Source: Pseudomonas duriflava (lineage in GTDB: Bacteria > Pseudomonadota > Gammaproteobacteria > Pseudomonadales > Pseudomonadaceae). From it: DNA of 64,000 nucleotides. The notes beneath the pieces are model-generated. The model made no database searches. It had not been told where the DNA came from and worked only from the letters and a program-made list of their open reading frames with translations. This document shows, one piece after another, positions 35,788 to 45,270 of this stretch. The stretch covers positions 124,001 through 188,000 of the forward strand of contig NZ_VLKY01000003.1 of the NCBI RefSeq assembly GCF_007830155.1. The letters run 5' to 3'. Numbering within the stretch: the stretch's first letter is position 1; the number at the start of each line of letters is the position of its first letter. A program made the translations under genes and the position numbers.

Positions 35788-37056
35788 CTATCCCTGGGCA
35801 CGGCACCAGGCGACCGGGTCCGATGGACGACCCTTCTGACGAATGGCGAAGTACAAGGCAGGTGTATCCTGACCGCCACTAGTGCCGACGGTTGCGATGG
35901 TATCGCCTGCCTTGACTTGATCGCCTGCGCTTTTCAACAAACTCTGGTTATGCCCATAGAGGCTTAGGTAGCCGTTGCCATGATCAATGATCACTAGCTG
36001 TCCGGCTCCTCTTAACCAATCGGCAAACACGACTCGACCTGCATGAATGGCATGTACCTGAGTACCGGCACCGGCTGCAATAAGAACACCATCCCATTTG
36101 GCCCGAGGGTCGTCGCCCCGCGGACTACCGAAACGTGCCAGCAGGCGTCCATTGACGGGCCAGGGCAACTTACCTTGAGCTTTAGCAAAAGGACCCCCGA
36201 ACGCTGGTGCAGAACTAGACACCGCTATCTCGGGGGTGTTCGCCGGGCGTGGCGCCTTGTTAGCAGCTTGGCGACGCGCCTCAGCTTGCCTGGCTTCGGC
36301 TAATGCCCGCTGACGTGCAGCTTCGGCCTCACGAGCCTGGCGGGCCAGCGTTTCCTCAATGGTCTTGAGCACCTTATTGAGTTCTGCCCGTTCCTGCTCG
36401 CGCGCCTCGAGCGCACGGCTGCGAATACTGTAGTCCTTGTTGAGTTTGGCCAGGGCTTCCTGTCTGGCCTCGCGTACTTGGGCCAGTTTGTCCTGTTGTT
36501 CTTTTAGCACACCTTGCCGTTCCGTCAGTTGGGCCTGCTCACTCAAAATATCCTGCTCAACACTAGACAGCTGGCGTAACGTATCGTTGAACTCAGAAAG
36601 TTGATCAATACGAGCCTGATTCACGTAGTTATAGTAGGTCAGGGTACGGCTGACCTTTTCGGGCTGTTCCTGATTGAGCAGAAGCTTAAGGTATTCCTGC
36701 CGGCCGCTCTGGTAGGCAGCCCGAACTTGAATGGCAATCAGTTTTTGCTGATCAAGGCGCGACTGTTCCAGTTTTTTTTTCTGCCCGTCGAGCTGTTCGA
36801 GCTTTTTCTCGCCTTCATCTAGTTGTTCCTGCAGGTCCTTGACCTGCTTTTCCAACTCGCCCATCTCGGTCTCGGTAGACTGCAACTGCTTTTGCAGGCC
36901 GGATTTCTCCGATTGGATGGACTTCAACAGTTTCTGCATTTCGGCAATGTCGCGCTTTGTGGCTTCAAGCTGGCGCTGGGCATCCTCACGCGAGTCAGCT
37001 ATGACCGATGTACACAGGAGCGTAAGAAGAACGACGGTGAGGGCGCGAAGCATCAA
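35788..37056 (-). CDS. envC: Murein hydrolase activator EnvC
   Basis: A 422-residue periplasmic protein with a signal peptide (cleavage after VIA, residue 20), a long coiled coil rich in Gln, Glu and Lys (about 22-250), and a C-terminal LytM domain. The LytM domain is degenerate: the usual zinc ligands are missing (PRAKWDGVLI in place of H-X3-D, and LYFAIR in place of HLHFEIR), so it should activate amidases rather than cut murein itself, as in E. coli EnvC. Gene order gpmI-envC-ctpA supports the call. A 204-base gap separates it from gpmI. Confidence 0.94.
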   Translation of the reverse strand: MMLRALTVVLLTLLCTSVIADSREDAQRQLEATKRDIAEMQKLLKSIQSEKSGLQKQLQSTETEMGELEKQVKDLQEQLDEGEKKLEQLDGQKKKLEQSRLDQQKLIAIQVRAAYQSGRQEYLKLLLNQEQPEKVSRTLTYYNYVNQARIDQLSEFNDTLRQLSSVEQDILSEQAQLTERQGVLKEQQDKLAQVREARQEALAKLNKDYSIRSRALEAREQERAELNKVLKTIEETLARQAREAEAARQRALAEARQAEARRQAANKAPRPANTPEIAVSSSAPAFGGPFAKAQGKLPWPVNGRLLARFGSPRGDDPRAKWDGVLIAAGAGTQVHAIHAGRVVFADWLRGAGQLVIIDHGNGYLSLYGHNQSLLKSAGDQVKAGDTIATVGTSGGQDTPALYFAIRQKGRPSDPVAWCRAQG

Positions 37057-37260
37057 AGTAACGAATATCCACTGGAAGGAGCACCCTAGTATGCCCGGGG
37101 TGACAAGTAAAAAAAACGTTGAGGGACGCCGTTGGGTATATCTCTGCCGTAGTTATAGAACAGATGCAGGAAAAGACTGCTGAGACACATGGGCGTTGCG
37201 CAAGGCACAAAGAGCAGCGATTAGTCTCGGGCGCCCAGGGTAGGACGCCCGATAGGGCCA

Positions 37261-38796
37261 TCAGCCTAGCGTGATAATGGAGCGGCCAGTCATTTCCTTG
37301 GGCTGCTCCAGCCCCATAAGGGTCAGCAGTGTGGGCGCGACATCCGCCAAGACGCCACCTTCACGGATCGTGACGGTGCGCTTGCCAACATAGACGAAAG
37401 GTACCGGCTCGGTGGTATGGGCAGTGTGTGCCTGTCCAGTGGACTCGTCCTCCATCTGCTCCACGTTGCCGTGGTCCGCCGTGATGATGGCTTCGCCGCC
37501 TACCTTTTCCAGAGCAGTAACGATGCGGCCCATGCAGCTGTCCAGGCACTCAACGGCTTTAACTGCTGCGTCGAACACACCGGTATGACCAACCATATCG
37601 CCGTTGGCGTAGTTGGCGATGATCACGTCGTAGCGCTGATTCTCGATCGCATCGACGATTCGGTCGGTAACCTCCGGCGCGCTCATCTCGGGTTGCATGT
37701 CGTAGGTTGCTACTTTAGGCGAGGGGATGAGAATACGCTCCTCACCCTCAAATGGCTCTTCGCGTCCGCCAGAGAAGAAAAAGGTTACATGCGCGTACTT
37801 TTCCGTTTCAGCGATACGCAGCTGGGTCTTGCTGTTCTTGGCAAGGTATTCGCCTAGGACATTATCCAGGCTTTCAGGGGCGAAGGCGCTTGGAGCCGGA
37901 ATACTGGCCGAGTACTGAGTCAGCATTACATAGCCAGCCAGATTGAGAGTGCGGACCCGAGGAAATTCCTTGAAATCCGGCTCAACGAAAGCGCGTGACA
38001 ACTCACGGGCACGGTCGGCTCGGAAGTTCATGAAGATGACGGCGTCGCCGTCTTCGATCTTGACTGGAGCGCCGACTGTAGTGGCCTTGACGAATTCATC
38101 GGTCTCGCCACGCTCGTAGGCAGCATTCAGGCCATCAGTTGCATTCGCTGCATGGTAATCGGCTGCGCCTTCGGTAATGAGATTATAGGCCGCCGAGACG
38201 CGGTCCCATCGATTGTCACGGTCCATTGCAAAGTAGCGGCCGATCAGCGAAGCGATGCGACCCTTGCCTAGACGGGCAAAGGTTTTATCCAGCAGGTCTA
38301 TGGAGCCCTGGGCGCTTTTCGGCGGCGTGTCGCGGCCATCCAGGAATGCGTGCAGGTAGATATGTTCAGCGCCGCGTTTGGCGGCCAGTTCTGCCATGGC
38401 GACCAAATGATCTTCATGACTATGCACACCACCATCGGAGAGAAGCCCGAGAATGTGGACGGCCTTGCCGTTACCAACGGCTTTATCCACCGCTGCGCCG
38501 ATTACAGGGTTTTCAAAGAAATCGCCATCACGGATGGACTTGGTGATACGCGTGAAATCCTGATACACCACACGGCCGGCGCCCAGGTTCATATGGCCAA
38601 CTTCGGAATTGCCCATTTGCCCGTCGGGCAGGCCGACATCCATGCCCGAACCGGAGATCAGGCCATGCGGTTGTGTAGCCAGCAAGCGATCCCAGACCGG
38701 TTTATGGGCGGCGTAGATGGCATTGTGCTTAGTTTCCTCACTGTGGCCAAAGCCGTCGAGGATGATCAGGACCAGAGGTTTGGGTGTGAATGCCAT
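37261..38796 (-). CDS. gpmI: Phosphoglycerate mutase, 2,3-BPG-independent
   Basis: A 511-residue manganese enzyme of glycolysis/gluconeogenesis interconverting 3- and 2-phosphoglycerate. [13 protein letters not shown] holds the first metal aspartate, Ser64 in [17 protein letters not shown] is the phosphoserine nucleophile, and HGNVEQM and [14 protein letters not shown] carry further ligands. Length is typical. Divergent from the rhodanese gene; starts the gpmI-envC-ctpA-yibQ series. Confidence 0.97.
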   Translation of the reverse strand: MAFTPKPLVLIILDGFGHSEETKHNAIYAAHKPVWDRLLATQPHGLISGSGMDVGLPDGQMGNSEVGHMNLGAGRVVYQDFTRITKSIRDGDFFENPVIGAAVDKAVGNGKAVHILGLLSDGGVHSHEDHLVAMAELAAKRGAEHIYLHAFLDGRDTPPKSAQGSIDLLDKTFARLGKGRIASLIGRYFAMDRDNRWDRVSAAYNLITEGAADYHAANATDGLNAAYERGETDEFVKATTVGAPVKIEDGDAVIFMNFRADRARELSRAFVEPDFKEFPRVRTLNLAGYVMLTQYSASIPAPSAFAPESLDNVLGEYLAKNSKTQLRIAETEKYAHVTFFFSGGREEPFEGEERILIPSPKVATYDMQPEMSAPEVTDRIVDAIENQRYDVIIANYANGDMVGHTGVFDAAVKAVECLDSCMGRIVTALEKVGGEAIITADHGNVEQMEDESTGQAHTAHTTEPVPFVYVGKRTVTIREGGVLADVAPTLLTLMGLEQPKEMTGRSIITLG

Positions 38797-38949
38797 GATT
38801 TCGGACTCTTGTTAGCGCTGTTTCGAAAGGGCAACGATTACCTGAAGTGTAACTGCCAAACGCCTAACGACGCCACGCACTCAGGGTATGGCCCATGAGG
38901 TCGCGTGTGTATACTGGCCAGCATTTTTTGACTCCGGATACTTCGTGCC

Positions 38950-39372
38950 ATGCAATTCGTTTCCCGGCTGATCGAGTTCGCCACCAACCATTACCTGCTC
39001 GCGGGCGCCTTCGTGGTGCTGCTGGTACTCCTGCTACTTAACGAGACGCGTCGCAGCGGACGCAATTTGTCTACAGCGGAGCTGACCAGGTTGCTCAATA
39101 CAGACCAGGGCATTGTGCTGGACATCCGTCCGAAGAAGGAGTTCGCTAACGGACACATTGTCGGCGCCTTGAATATTCCTCAGGACAAACTAGCGAATAG
39201 CCTGTCCCAACTGGAAAAGCACAAGGGCAAAACCATCATCGTTGTCGACGGTAATGGTCAGCATGCTGGCGCGGCCTGTACGCCGTTGCAGCAGGCCGGT
39301 TTTACCACGGCGCGTCTGTCGGGTGGTCTCTCTACGTGGCGTGGAGAAAACCTGCCGCTTGTGAAGGGTTAA
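38950..39372 (+). CDS. Membrane-anchored rhodanese-like protein (YibN-like)
   Basis: A 140-residue protein with one N-terminal membrane helix (about 15-32) and a cytoplasmic rhodanese fold (VLDIRPKKEFANGHIVGALNIP). The active-site loop reads VVDGNGQHAG: aspartate 100 stands where the catalytic cysteine should be, so sulphurtransferase activity is unlikely. Such proteins next to grxC and secB are a conserved grouping. It precedes grxC by 24 bases and is probably cotranscribed with grxC and secB. Confidence 0.88.
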   Translation: MQFVSRLIEFATNHYLLAGAFVVLLVLLLLNETRRSGRNLSTAELTRLLNTDQGIVLDIRPKKEFANGHIVGALNIPQDKLANSLSQLEKHKGKTIIVVDGNGQHAGAACTPLQQAGFTTARLSGGLSTWRGENLPLVKG

Positions 39373-39396
39373 TTTTCCGGATCAGGAGGTACCGTC

Positions 39397-39651
39397 ATGT
39401 CGAATGTCGTGATCTACACCAGTGCCTGGTGTCCCTACTGCCACCGCGCCAAGCACTTGCTTGACAGCAAAGGCGTGCAGTACCAGGAAATTACCGTGGA
39501 CGGTAAGCCCGCGGTACGCAGTGAAATGAGCCGCAAGGCTGGCAGGACCAGCGTTCCACAAATATGGATCGGTGAGACCCATGTTGGTGGCTGCGATGAT
39601 TTGTATGCCCTTGAGCGTGCCGGTCGTCTGGATCCGCTCCTGTCTGCCTGA
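39397..39651 (+). CDS. grxC: Glutaredoxin 3
   Basis: An 84-residue dithiol glutaredoxin with active site Cys12-Pro-Tyr-Cys15 in TSAWCPYCHRAK, the cis-proline region RTSVPQIWIG and the GGCDDL glutathione-binding turn. It reduces disulphides with glutathione in the cytoplasm. AGGAGG is a strong ribosome site at about 39384-39389. Middle gene of rhodanese-grxC-secB. Confidence 0.97.
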   Translation: MSNVVIYTSAWCPYCHRAKHLLDSKGVQYQEITVDGKPAVRSEMSRKAGRTSVPQIWIGETHVGGCDDLYALERAGRLDPLLSA

Positions 39652-39682
39652 CTTCAACCCGTTAACCGAATAAGGTCCTGTC

Positions 39683-40153
39683 ATGTCCGAACCGATCAAT
39701 GGCGCGCAGCCCACTGAGGAAGGCGCCCAGTTTTCCCTGCAACGCATCTATATCCGAGACCTGTCTTTTGAGGCCCCCAAGAGCCCGGACATTTTCCGCC
39801 AGGATTGGCAGCCCAACGTCAATCTGGACCTGTCGACGCGCCAGAAGGCGTTGACCGATGACTTTTACGAAGTTGTACTGACTTTGACCGTCACGGTGAA
39901 AAACGGTGCGGATACGGCCTTTGTTGCTGAGGTTCAGCAGGCTGGTATTTTCTTGATTAAAGGCTTGGACGCTTCGGCCATGAGCCATGCTCTAGGCGCG
40001 TTCTGCCCGAACATTCTGTTCCCCTATGCCCGTGAGACGCTAGACAGCATGGTTGTACGTGGCTCCTTCCCGGCGCTCATGTTATCTCCAGTCAATTTCG
40101 ATGCGCTTTATGCTCAGGAGTTGGCTCGCATGCAGACTGCTGGCGAAGCCTGA
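39683..40153 (+). CDS. secB: Protein-export chaperone SecB
   Basis: A 156-residue cytosolic homotetrameric chaperone that delivers unfolded precursors to Sec[20 protein letters not shown] at the start, [24 protein letters not shown] and [22 protein letters not shown] are diagnostic. Ends the rhodanese-grxC-secB operon with a strong terminator. Confidence 0.97.
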   Translation: MSEPINGAQPTEEGAQFSLQRIYIRDLSFEAPKSPDIFRQDWQPNVNLDLSTRQKALTDDFYEVVLTLTVTVKNGADTAFVAEVQQAGIFLIKGLDASAMSHALGAFCPNILFPYARETLDSMVVRGSFPALMLSPVNFDALYAQELARMQTAGEA

Positions 40154-40167
40154 TCGAGGCTGTTTTT

Positions 40168-40193
40168 AAAAACGCCCTTTGGGGCGTTTTTTT
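40168..40193 (+). terminator. Rho-independent terminator after secB
   Basis: AAAAACGCCC / GGGCGTTTTTTT, short loop, strong T-run, 15 bases after secB. It may also serve trmL from the other side. Confidence 0.92.
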
Positions 40194-40209
40194 ATGGAAG
40201 CAATAAGGC

Positions 40210-40683
40210 TCAGGAGGGCTGTTCAGGCATAAAGAAGCCTAACTGACGCCAACCTTCATAGACGGTAATAGCGACCGCATTAGACAAATTCAGGCTGCGT
40301 CTGCCTGGCAGCATCGGCAAGCGCAGCAGATGTTCATGAGGCAGGGCGTCCCGTATGTCAGCAGGCAGGCCTCTGCTTTCAGGGCCAAATAACAGGGCGT
40401 CGCCTATCTGATACTGGATTTCAGCATAGGATTGGCTGGCCTTGGTGGAAAAGGCTAGCACTCGGCGAGGCTGCAAATCTGCTATACAGGCGGACAGCGA
40501 GGCATGGCAACGCACAGTTGACCATTCGTGGTAGTCAAGGCCAGCACGACGCAGCTTCTTGTCCTCCAGTGCGAATCCCAGGGGTTCGATCAAGTGAAGG
40601 CGACAACCGGTCACTGCACAGAGTCGAATGATGTTACCGGTATTAGGGGGAATTTCCGGCTCGAACAAAATGACGTCAAACAT
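40210..40683 (-). CDS. trmL: tRNA (cytidine(34)-2'-O)-methyltransferase
   Basis: A 157-residue SPOUT methyltransferase modifying the wobble position of certain leucine tRNAs. The SAM-binding trefoil knot is indicated by [11 protein letters not shown] and [20 protein letters not shown] at the C-terminus; the N-terminus is [20 protein letters not shown]. Length is typical for TrmL. Convergent with secB; divergent from the membrane protein at 40780. Confidence 0.95.
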   Translation of the reverse strand: MFDVILFEPEIPPNTGNIIRLCAVTGCRLHLIEPLGFALEDKKLRRAGLDYHEWSTVRCHASLSACIADLQPRRVLAFSTKASQSYAEIQYQIGDALLFGPESRGLPADIRDALPHEHLLRLPMLPGRRSLNLSNAVAITVYEGWRQLGFFMPEQPS

Positions 40684-40779
40684 GATTAGCGAAACGAAAA
40701 AAGGGAGCGCTATGGTACCCCTGTCTTCGGTCTATGACTCCTGGTTCATGGGGATTGATTACTTTAAGGGCGCTTGGAC

Positions 40780-41358
40780 ATGCTGAGTCGAATGATTCAT
40801 GCGATTCGCCGCCTCATCGAGGCTGACCGCCAGGAGCGTACCGCCGCGGAAAAAGAGTTGGCCCGGGTAGAAGACCCTGAGGGGCTGCGACATGAGCTGC
40901 GCGAGCGTAATCGACGCCTTCTAACCTGGCTAGGCGCTCTGTCGTTGGGAGGCCTGTTGTTCGGTCTGATGATTGGCCGTCTTTATCATGATGAAGGCAG
41001 GCCCGGTGTGCCTGTCACTCCTCAAGTCAGTATTCGGCAGGCTGTCGAAACGACTGATGGGATCTCGGGACAGCGTGTGTTTCGCTTGGTACTGAATCTT
41101 AACCAGCCAGTGCGTTATGAACGTTACCAGCCTGAGGGCGGGCTGAGTCTGAGACTGCCAGCCATTACCCTGGTGGGTGGTGAGCGCAGCGGCACTGTAC
41201 GTTCGGCTACAGGCGGTAGTCTCTCCTGGTCCGTGCGTCAGGAGGGCAGGGATGTGACTGTACTGGTAGTGCGTTTGGGTGATGAACAGGCTGTACAGGA
41301 TCAGCTGAAAAAGCAGGGCGACACCTGGTTGCTGCGGATCGAAGCGCCATTGCCTTAA
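40780..41358 (+). CDS. Single-pass membrane protein of unknown function
   Basis: About 192 residues. A basic, coiled-coil-prone N-terminus (RMIHAIRRLIEADRQERTAAEKELAR) precedes one hydrophobic helix (about residues 48-66, LLTWLGALSLGGLLFGLMIG), then a beta-rich domain of about 120 residues, probably periplasmic. The C-terminal part (VFRLVLNLNQPVRYERYQPEGGL) hints at an AMIN-like or carbohydrate-binding fold, but I cannot name a family. AAGGG lies 9 bases before the ATG at 40780. The homologue sits in the same place near trmL and ntrC in other pseudomonads as I recall. Confidence 0.75.
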   Translation: MLSRMIHAIRRLIEADRQERTAAEKELARVEDPEGLRHELRERNRRLLTWLGALSLGGLLFGLMIGRLYHDEGRPGVPVTPQVSIRQAVETTDGISGQRVFRLVLNLNQPVRYERYQPEGGLSLRLPAITLVGGERSGTVRSATGGSLSWSVRQEGRDVTVLVVRLGDEQAVQDQLKKQGDTWLLRIEAPLP

Positions 41359-41561
41359 GCCCCTTGAGTATGCTCGGTCTCGGAGCGACGAATTCAAAAC
41401 GTGCACTGTTTTAGCACGCTTAAAGAGCAACTAAAAAGACGCATGAGAAAGATTAGTGGCTACAGGCAGGGCGGCATTCTTGTACGGAGAAACAAGTACA
41501 CACTACACTTTTGCTTAAATTATTGAAAATAATAGAGTTTTTTGGCTGATAAAGCTTTTTC

Positions 41562-41648
41562 AAAAAAAAGACCACCCGTAGGTGGTCTCATGAAGAAAAA
41601 GGGGATTCCCCAGCCTGCCTGTACCGAGGTCCCCAAAAAGGTAGGTTG
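41562..41648 (-). ncRNA. Putative NrsZ-like small RNA downstream of ntrC
   Basis: Predicted from its own sigma-54 promoter (41659-41675) and a strong terminator. The minus-strand transcript would start near 41648, contain a possible stem joining GGGGA and TCCCC, and end in GACCACC-TACG-GGTGGTC followed by eight T (41562-41569). There is no open frame. P. aeruginosa NrsZ, a nitrogen-regulated sRNA, is encoded immediately downstream of ntrC; position and promoter type agree. This RNA would be shorter (about 87 bases) than the one I remember, and primary-sequence similarity has not been tested. Confidence 0.65.
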
Positions 41649-41658
41649 CTGAATATAT

Positions 41659-41675
41659 AGCAGATGGCGTGCCAA
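41659..41675 (-). promoter_or_regulatory. Sigma-54 promoter (putative sRNA)
   Basis: TTGGCACGCCATCTGCT on the minus strand has GG and GC exactly 10 bases apart and differs from TGGCACG-N4-TTGC at one base. It lies after the ntrC terminator. I see no convincing NtrC dyad within about 200 bases upstream. Confidence 0.75.
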
Positions 41676-41720
41676 CTTCTTGAGGGCATGGGGCGAAGGG
41701 AAATGACCAAAGAGATTAAG

Positions 41721-41748
41721 AAAAAAGGCGCCTAAAAAGACGCCTTTT
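41721..41748 (-). terminator. Terminator of ntrC
   Basis: On the minus strand AAAAGGCGTC and GGCGCCTTTTTT form a hairpin with a T-run, 30 bases after the ntrC stop. Confidence 0.8.
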
Positions 41749-41777
41749 CCAAGAGCATATCTTTCTAAAGAACTTGA

Positions 41778-43208
41778 TTAATCCTCGCCCTCGTCATCCG
41801 GGCCATCCACCTTCATGCCGAGCTCTTTTATCTTGCGGGTCAGGGTATTGCGACCCCATCCCAGGAGTACGGCAGCATCACGGCGGCGACCGGCAGTATG
41901 TTTAAGTGCCGTCTCAATCATGATGCGCTCGAAGGCTGGTACGGCGCTGTCTAGCAGGCTGGACTGTCCTCGGGTAAGCGCCTGGTCGGCCCATTGCCGT
42001 AGCGCCTGTTCCCAGTTTGCTGCAGGTTGGGCATCCTGAGGCTGACTAAGTAGTTCGGGTGGTAGATCATCGACAAGCACTTCGCGACTCGATGCCATGA
42101 CCGTGATCCAACGGCAGGTGTTTTCCAGCTGCCGTACGTTCCCCTGCCAAGGCAGGCCTTTCATGTATTCCTCGGTTTCCGGCTTAAGCGTCTTGGGCTC
42201 AACGGCCAGCTCTTGAGCGGCACGGGCCAGGAAGTGCCGGGCCAAGGCGGGAATATCCTCACGACGATCCGCCAGGCGAGGAATATGAATACGGATCACA
42301 TTCAGACGATGAAACAAGTCTTCTCGGAACTTGCCCTCGCGTACCAGACCTTCCAGATTCTGATGTGTCGCGGCGATGATGCGGACATCCACCTTGACCG
42401 GCGTATGTCCGCCGACCCGGTAGAATTCGCCGTCTGCCAGAACGCGCAGTAGGCGTGTCTGGGTGTCGGCGGGCATGTCACCAATTTCGTCAAGAAACAG
42501 CGTCCCGCCGTCAGCCTGCTCAAACCGACCTCGTCGTTGGTTGGCGGCACCGGTAAAGGCTCCTTTTTCATGGCCAAACAGCTCGGACTCCATAAGGTCC
42601 TTGGGAATTGCCGCCATGTTAAGCGCAATGAACGGCGCTGCGGCGCGTGGACTGTGACGATGCAAGGCATGGGCAACGAGCTCCTTGCCGGTGCCTGACT
42701 CACCGTTGATCAATACCGTAATGTTGGAATGACTCAAGCGGCCAATAGCTCGGAAAACCTCCTGCATGGCTGGCGCTTCGCCGATGATTTCGGGCGTTCT
42801 CGCCAAATGTGCAGGCTCTGCAAAGCCTTGCTGCTCTTGAGCGTGTTGACCGGCCCGCTTGACCAAGGCAACGGCTTCATCAACGTCGAACGGCTTGGGC
42901 AGGTACTCAAATGCGCCGCCCTGGTAGGAGGCAACTGCACTGTCGAGATCCGAGTGGGCGGTCATGATGATTACAGGCAGGCGCGGATGGATTTCCCGAA
43001 TACGGGACAAGAGATCCAGTCCGCTGGCGCCTGGCATGCGAATGTCAGAAATGATGACGTCCGGCTGCTGACGCGTTAGGCGTCCCATGACGCTGTCCGC
43101 ACTTTCGAAGGCGACGGTAGTCATGCCTTCCTGCTGTAGGGCTTTCTCCAGTACCCAACGAATGGAACGGTCGTCGTCGACAATCCAAACAGTCTCCGAA
43201 CGGCTCAT
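41778..43208 (-). CDS. ntrC: Nitrogen regulation response regulator NtrC
   Basis: A 476-residue sigma-54 activator. The receiver domain has the acidic pocket DDD at 11-13 and phospho-acceptor Asp55 in [10 protein letters not shown]; the AAA+ domain has Walker [10 protein letters not shown] (169-176) and the sigma-54 loop GAFTGA (216-221); the C-terminal Fis-type helix-turn-helix lies around [26 protein letters not shown], quoted here as [15 protein letters not shown]. The start overlaps the ntrB stop by 4 bases. It should act on the glnA promoter at 47486 and probably on the sRNA promoter at 41659. Confidence 0.98.
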   Translation of the reverse strand: MSRSETVWIVDDDRSIRWVLEKALQQEGMTTVAFESADSVMGRLTRQQPDVIISDIRMPGASGLDLLSRIREIHPRLPVIIMTAHSDLDSAVASYQGGAFEYLPKPFDVDEAVALVKRAGQHAQEQQGFAEPAHLARTPEIIGEAPAMQEVFRAIGRLSHSNITVLINGESGTGKELVAHALHRHSPRAAAPFIALNMAAIPKDLMESELFGHEKGAFTGAANQRRGRFEQADGGTLFLDEIGDMPADTQTRLLRVLADGEFYRVGGHTPVKVDVRIIAATHQNLEGLVREGKFREDLFHRLNVIRIHIPRLADRREDIPALARHFLARAAQELAVEPKTLKPETEEYMKGLPWQGNVRQLENTCRWITVMASSREVLVDDLPPELLSQPQDAQPAANWEQALRQWADQALTRGQSSLLDSAVPAFERIMIETALKHTAGRRRDAAVLLGWGRNTLTRKIKELGMKVDGPDDEGED

Positions 43209-44281
43209 AAAGGCTCCTTATCCAGCGGCAGGAAAATGCTGAAAGCTGTGTGTCCAGGATGACTCAGGCACTCGATAAGGCCTTGGTGCTGAGAGATGAT
43301 GTTTTGAGTAATGGCCAGGCCGAGTCCGGTACCATCTGGACGGCCGCTGACCATGGGGTAGAAAATGGTTTCCTGCATATCCACCGGAATCCCTGGGCCG
43401 TTGTCGATGATTTCGACTTTGCACACCAGGCGGTGACGGACATGTGCAATAGTGAACTGGCGCAAGGTGCGTGTACGTAGCGTGATCCTCCCCAGGCGTA
43501 GTTCGTTATGCTCGGAAATAGCCTGCATGGCATTTCGTACAATATTGAGTACGGCCTGGATCATCTGTTCGCGATCAATAAGCAGATCCGGAATGCTGGG
43601 ATCGTAGTCACGAGCAACGGCGATACCACCTTGACTTTCCGCCTCGACCAGACTGCAAACACGCTCTAAAACTTCATGAATATTTGTGCGTGACAACTTG
43701 GGTAACTTGTTGGAACCCAGCATTCGATCAACCAGGTTACGCAGGCGGTCGGACTCTTCGATAATGACATTCGTATAGTCTTTCAGGGACTCCTCGGGCA
43801 ACTCACGTGACAAAAGCTGAGCGGCGCCGCGAATGCCACCCAGCGGGTTCTTGATCTCATGGGCCAAGCCCCGTACCAGTAATTTGGTCGTTTCCTGTTT
43901 GGACAGTTGCGCCTCCTCCTTGGTAATGCGCAGCAAACGATCACGCGGGTGCACTTCCAGCAAAAGCTCAGTCGAGTCCGGGCTGAGTATGGGGGTAACA
44001 GCGTAATCCACTGTCAGAGTACTGCCGGTGGTAGATACCAGTACGGCTTCCCGTTTGGTGAACGGGTGCGAGTGCTCGACGGCTTGGCGCAACGCCTGGA
44101 GTGCTTCCGGAGATTCCGTGAACAATTCGCTGATGAATTGGCCATGGCTGCGTTGCCCGCTGACGGCCAGCAACATTTCTGCTGCTGGGTTCATATATTC
44201 CAGCCTAAGCTCGGCATTGAGCAGAATCACTGCCGTTGTCAGGTTATCCAGCAGTAGGCGGTGCATCATTTCCGTAGGCAT
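43205..44281 (-). CDS. ntrB: Nitrogen regulation histidine kinase NtrB
   Basis: A 358-residue cytoplasmic kinase/phosphatase controlled by PII. The N-terminal PAS domain is followed by the H-box GLAHEIKNPLGGIRGAAQLL (His141) and the ATP-binding N and G boxes (NIVRNAMQA; DNGPGIPVDMQETIF; GTGLGLAITQNI). It phosphorylates NtrC, whose start it overlaps. The genes lie downstream of glnA with two DUF4124 genes between, so read-through from glnA is possible but the glnA terminator argues for a separate promoter. Confidence 0.98.
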   Translation of the reverse strand: MPTEMMHRLLLDNLTTAVILLNAELRLEYMNPAAEMLLAVSGQRSHGQFISELFTESPEALQALRQAVEHSHPFTKREAVLVSTTGSTLTVDYAVTPILSPDSTELLLEVHPRDRLLRITKEEAQLSKQETTKLLVRGLAHEIKNPLGGIRGAAQLLSRELPEESLKDYTNVIIEESDRLRNLVDRMLGSNKLPKLSRTNIHEVLERVCSLVEAESQGGIAVARDYDPSIPDLLIDREQMIQAVLNIVRNAMQAISEHNELRLGRITLRTRTLRQFTIAHVRHRLVCKVEIIDNGPGIPVDMQETIFYPMVSGRPDGTGLGLAITQNIISQHQGLIECLSHPGHTAFSIFLPLDKEPL

Positions 44282-44632
44282 GGCGAATCAGCTGTAAGGG
44301 GACGACCCAGGAAAATGCAAGAAACAAACCAAGCCTTAAAAAGGGGCGCCCTGTGTTAGGGCAAGCTACCTGTCTATGTATTAAAGCCTAGTTAGAAACT
44401 GGCTTGCACTAGTCGATAAAGAGTAAAAAGGCTCTGTATCGCCAGTCCCGTTAGGCTTTTGGCAAAGCCGTATAGATGTTTTGCCGGTATGCGCAGGCGA
44501 TCCGATTGCATGTTGATTGGACGCCATAACAATTCAGATAGGGGTTAAGCCTGCCTAAGGTTTTCTACTAGGCTCACTCTAATGACACATTTTGGTGCGC
44601 TAGGCTAGGGTGCACCAAAAAAGTGCTAGAGG
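44282..44632. promoter_or_regulatory. Region upstream of ntrBC with an inverted repeat
   Basis: About 350 bases without a gene. TTTTGGTGC (44590-44598) and GCACCAAAA (44612-44620) are a perfect 9-bp pair separated by 13 bases, including the palindrome GGTGCACC (44609-44616). The GGTGC/GCACC words are those of NtrC half-sites but in reversed order, so an NtrC autoregulatory site is only possible. GCCCT-GTGTT-AGGGC (44348-44362) is a small hairpin nearer ntrB. Confidence 0.45.
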
Positions 44633-45259
44633 TTAGTCATCTTCAGGCTTGTCTTCAGCCGGACATTCTGGGCGAACGCCCCAATCCTCTTCTTGGCACG
44701 GATTGATAGCGCGTCGCTGAGCCAAAGAGGTGCGTTGCAGGTGAAACGGCTGGTTAGGGGTGCGCTCGATGACGACGCCGCCTTCGGTAATAATCTCGAC
44801 GGCAATCTGATGGGTGCCTCGGTCTATGTTCTGCAAGGAAAAGACCGGGCTGCGGCTGGGCTCGGCAACAGGTTGTCCATCCAGTACCAGACGAAAGAAG
44901 TGACCTGGCATGAGGTCAGGCTCACTGGTCGCAGTGACAATCAGATCACCTGCATTACTGCGTACAGTGGCATCTGGCTCAGGAATGAGAATCCGAAGCA
45001 TCTCATAAGACGCAACGGTTGGCGCCGCGGTGGGTAAAGCCGTATTGGGCGCAGGAACAGGAGTAGACGGTGAAAGCTTGATGGTTCGGGGACCAGAGTG
45101 CATGGTGTTGGTTGGCGCGATATCAACCGGCTTGGCTTGACTGTTTCGAGGTGGCTTATCAGTAAAGACCCGATTGCCCTCTGCATCAACGTAGGTGTAG
45201 ACGGCTGCTTGAGCCGCTAGTGTCTGAACGAGCAACAATATAAAAATGAAGGCACGCAC
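44633..45259 (-). CDS. DUF4124 domain-containing exported protein
   Basis: A 208-residue protein with a signal peptide (about residues 1-18, MRAFIFILLLVQTLAAQAA) and the DUF4124 segment VYTYVDAEGNRVFTDKPPRNSQAKPVD, quoted by its key YTYVDAEGNRVFTDKPP. A proline/threonine-rich linker leads to a beta-sandwich-like region (about 85-165, ILIPEPDATVRSNAGDLIVTA). Likely periplasmic, function unknown. It has a paralogue immediately upstream (11-base gap) with the same architecture. Confidence 0.85.
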   Translation of the reverse strand: MRAFIFILLLVQTLAAQAAVYTYVDAEGNRVFTDKPPRNSQAKPVDIAPTNTMHSGPRTIKLSPSTPVPAPNTALPTAAPTVASYEMLRILIPEPDATVRSNAGDLIVTATSEPDLMPGHFFRLVLDGQPVAEPSRSPVFSLQNIDRGTHQIAVEIITEGGVVIERTPNQPFHLQRTSLAQRRAINPCQEEDWGVRPECPAEDKPEDD

Positions 45260-45270
45260 GTTGGAAGCTC

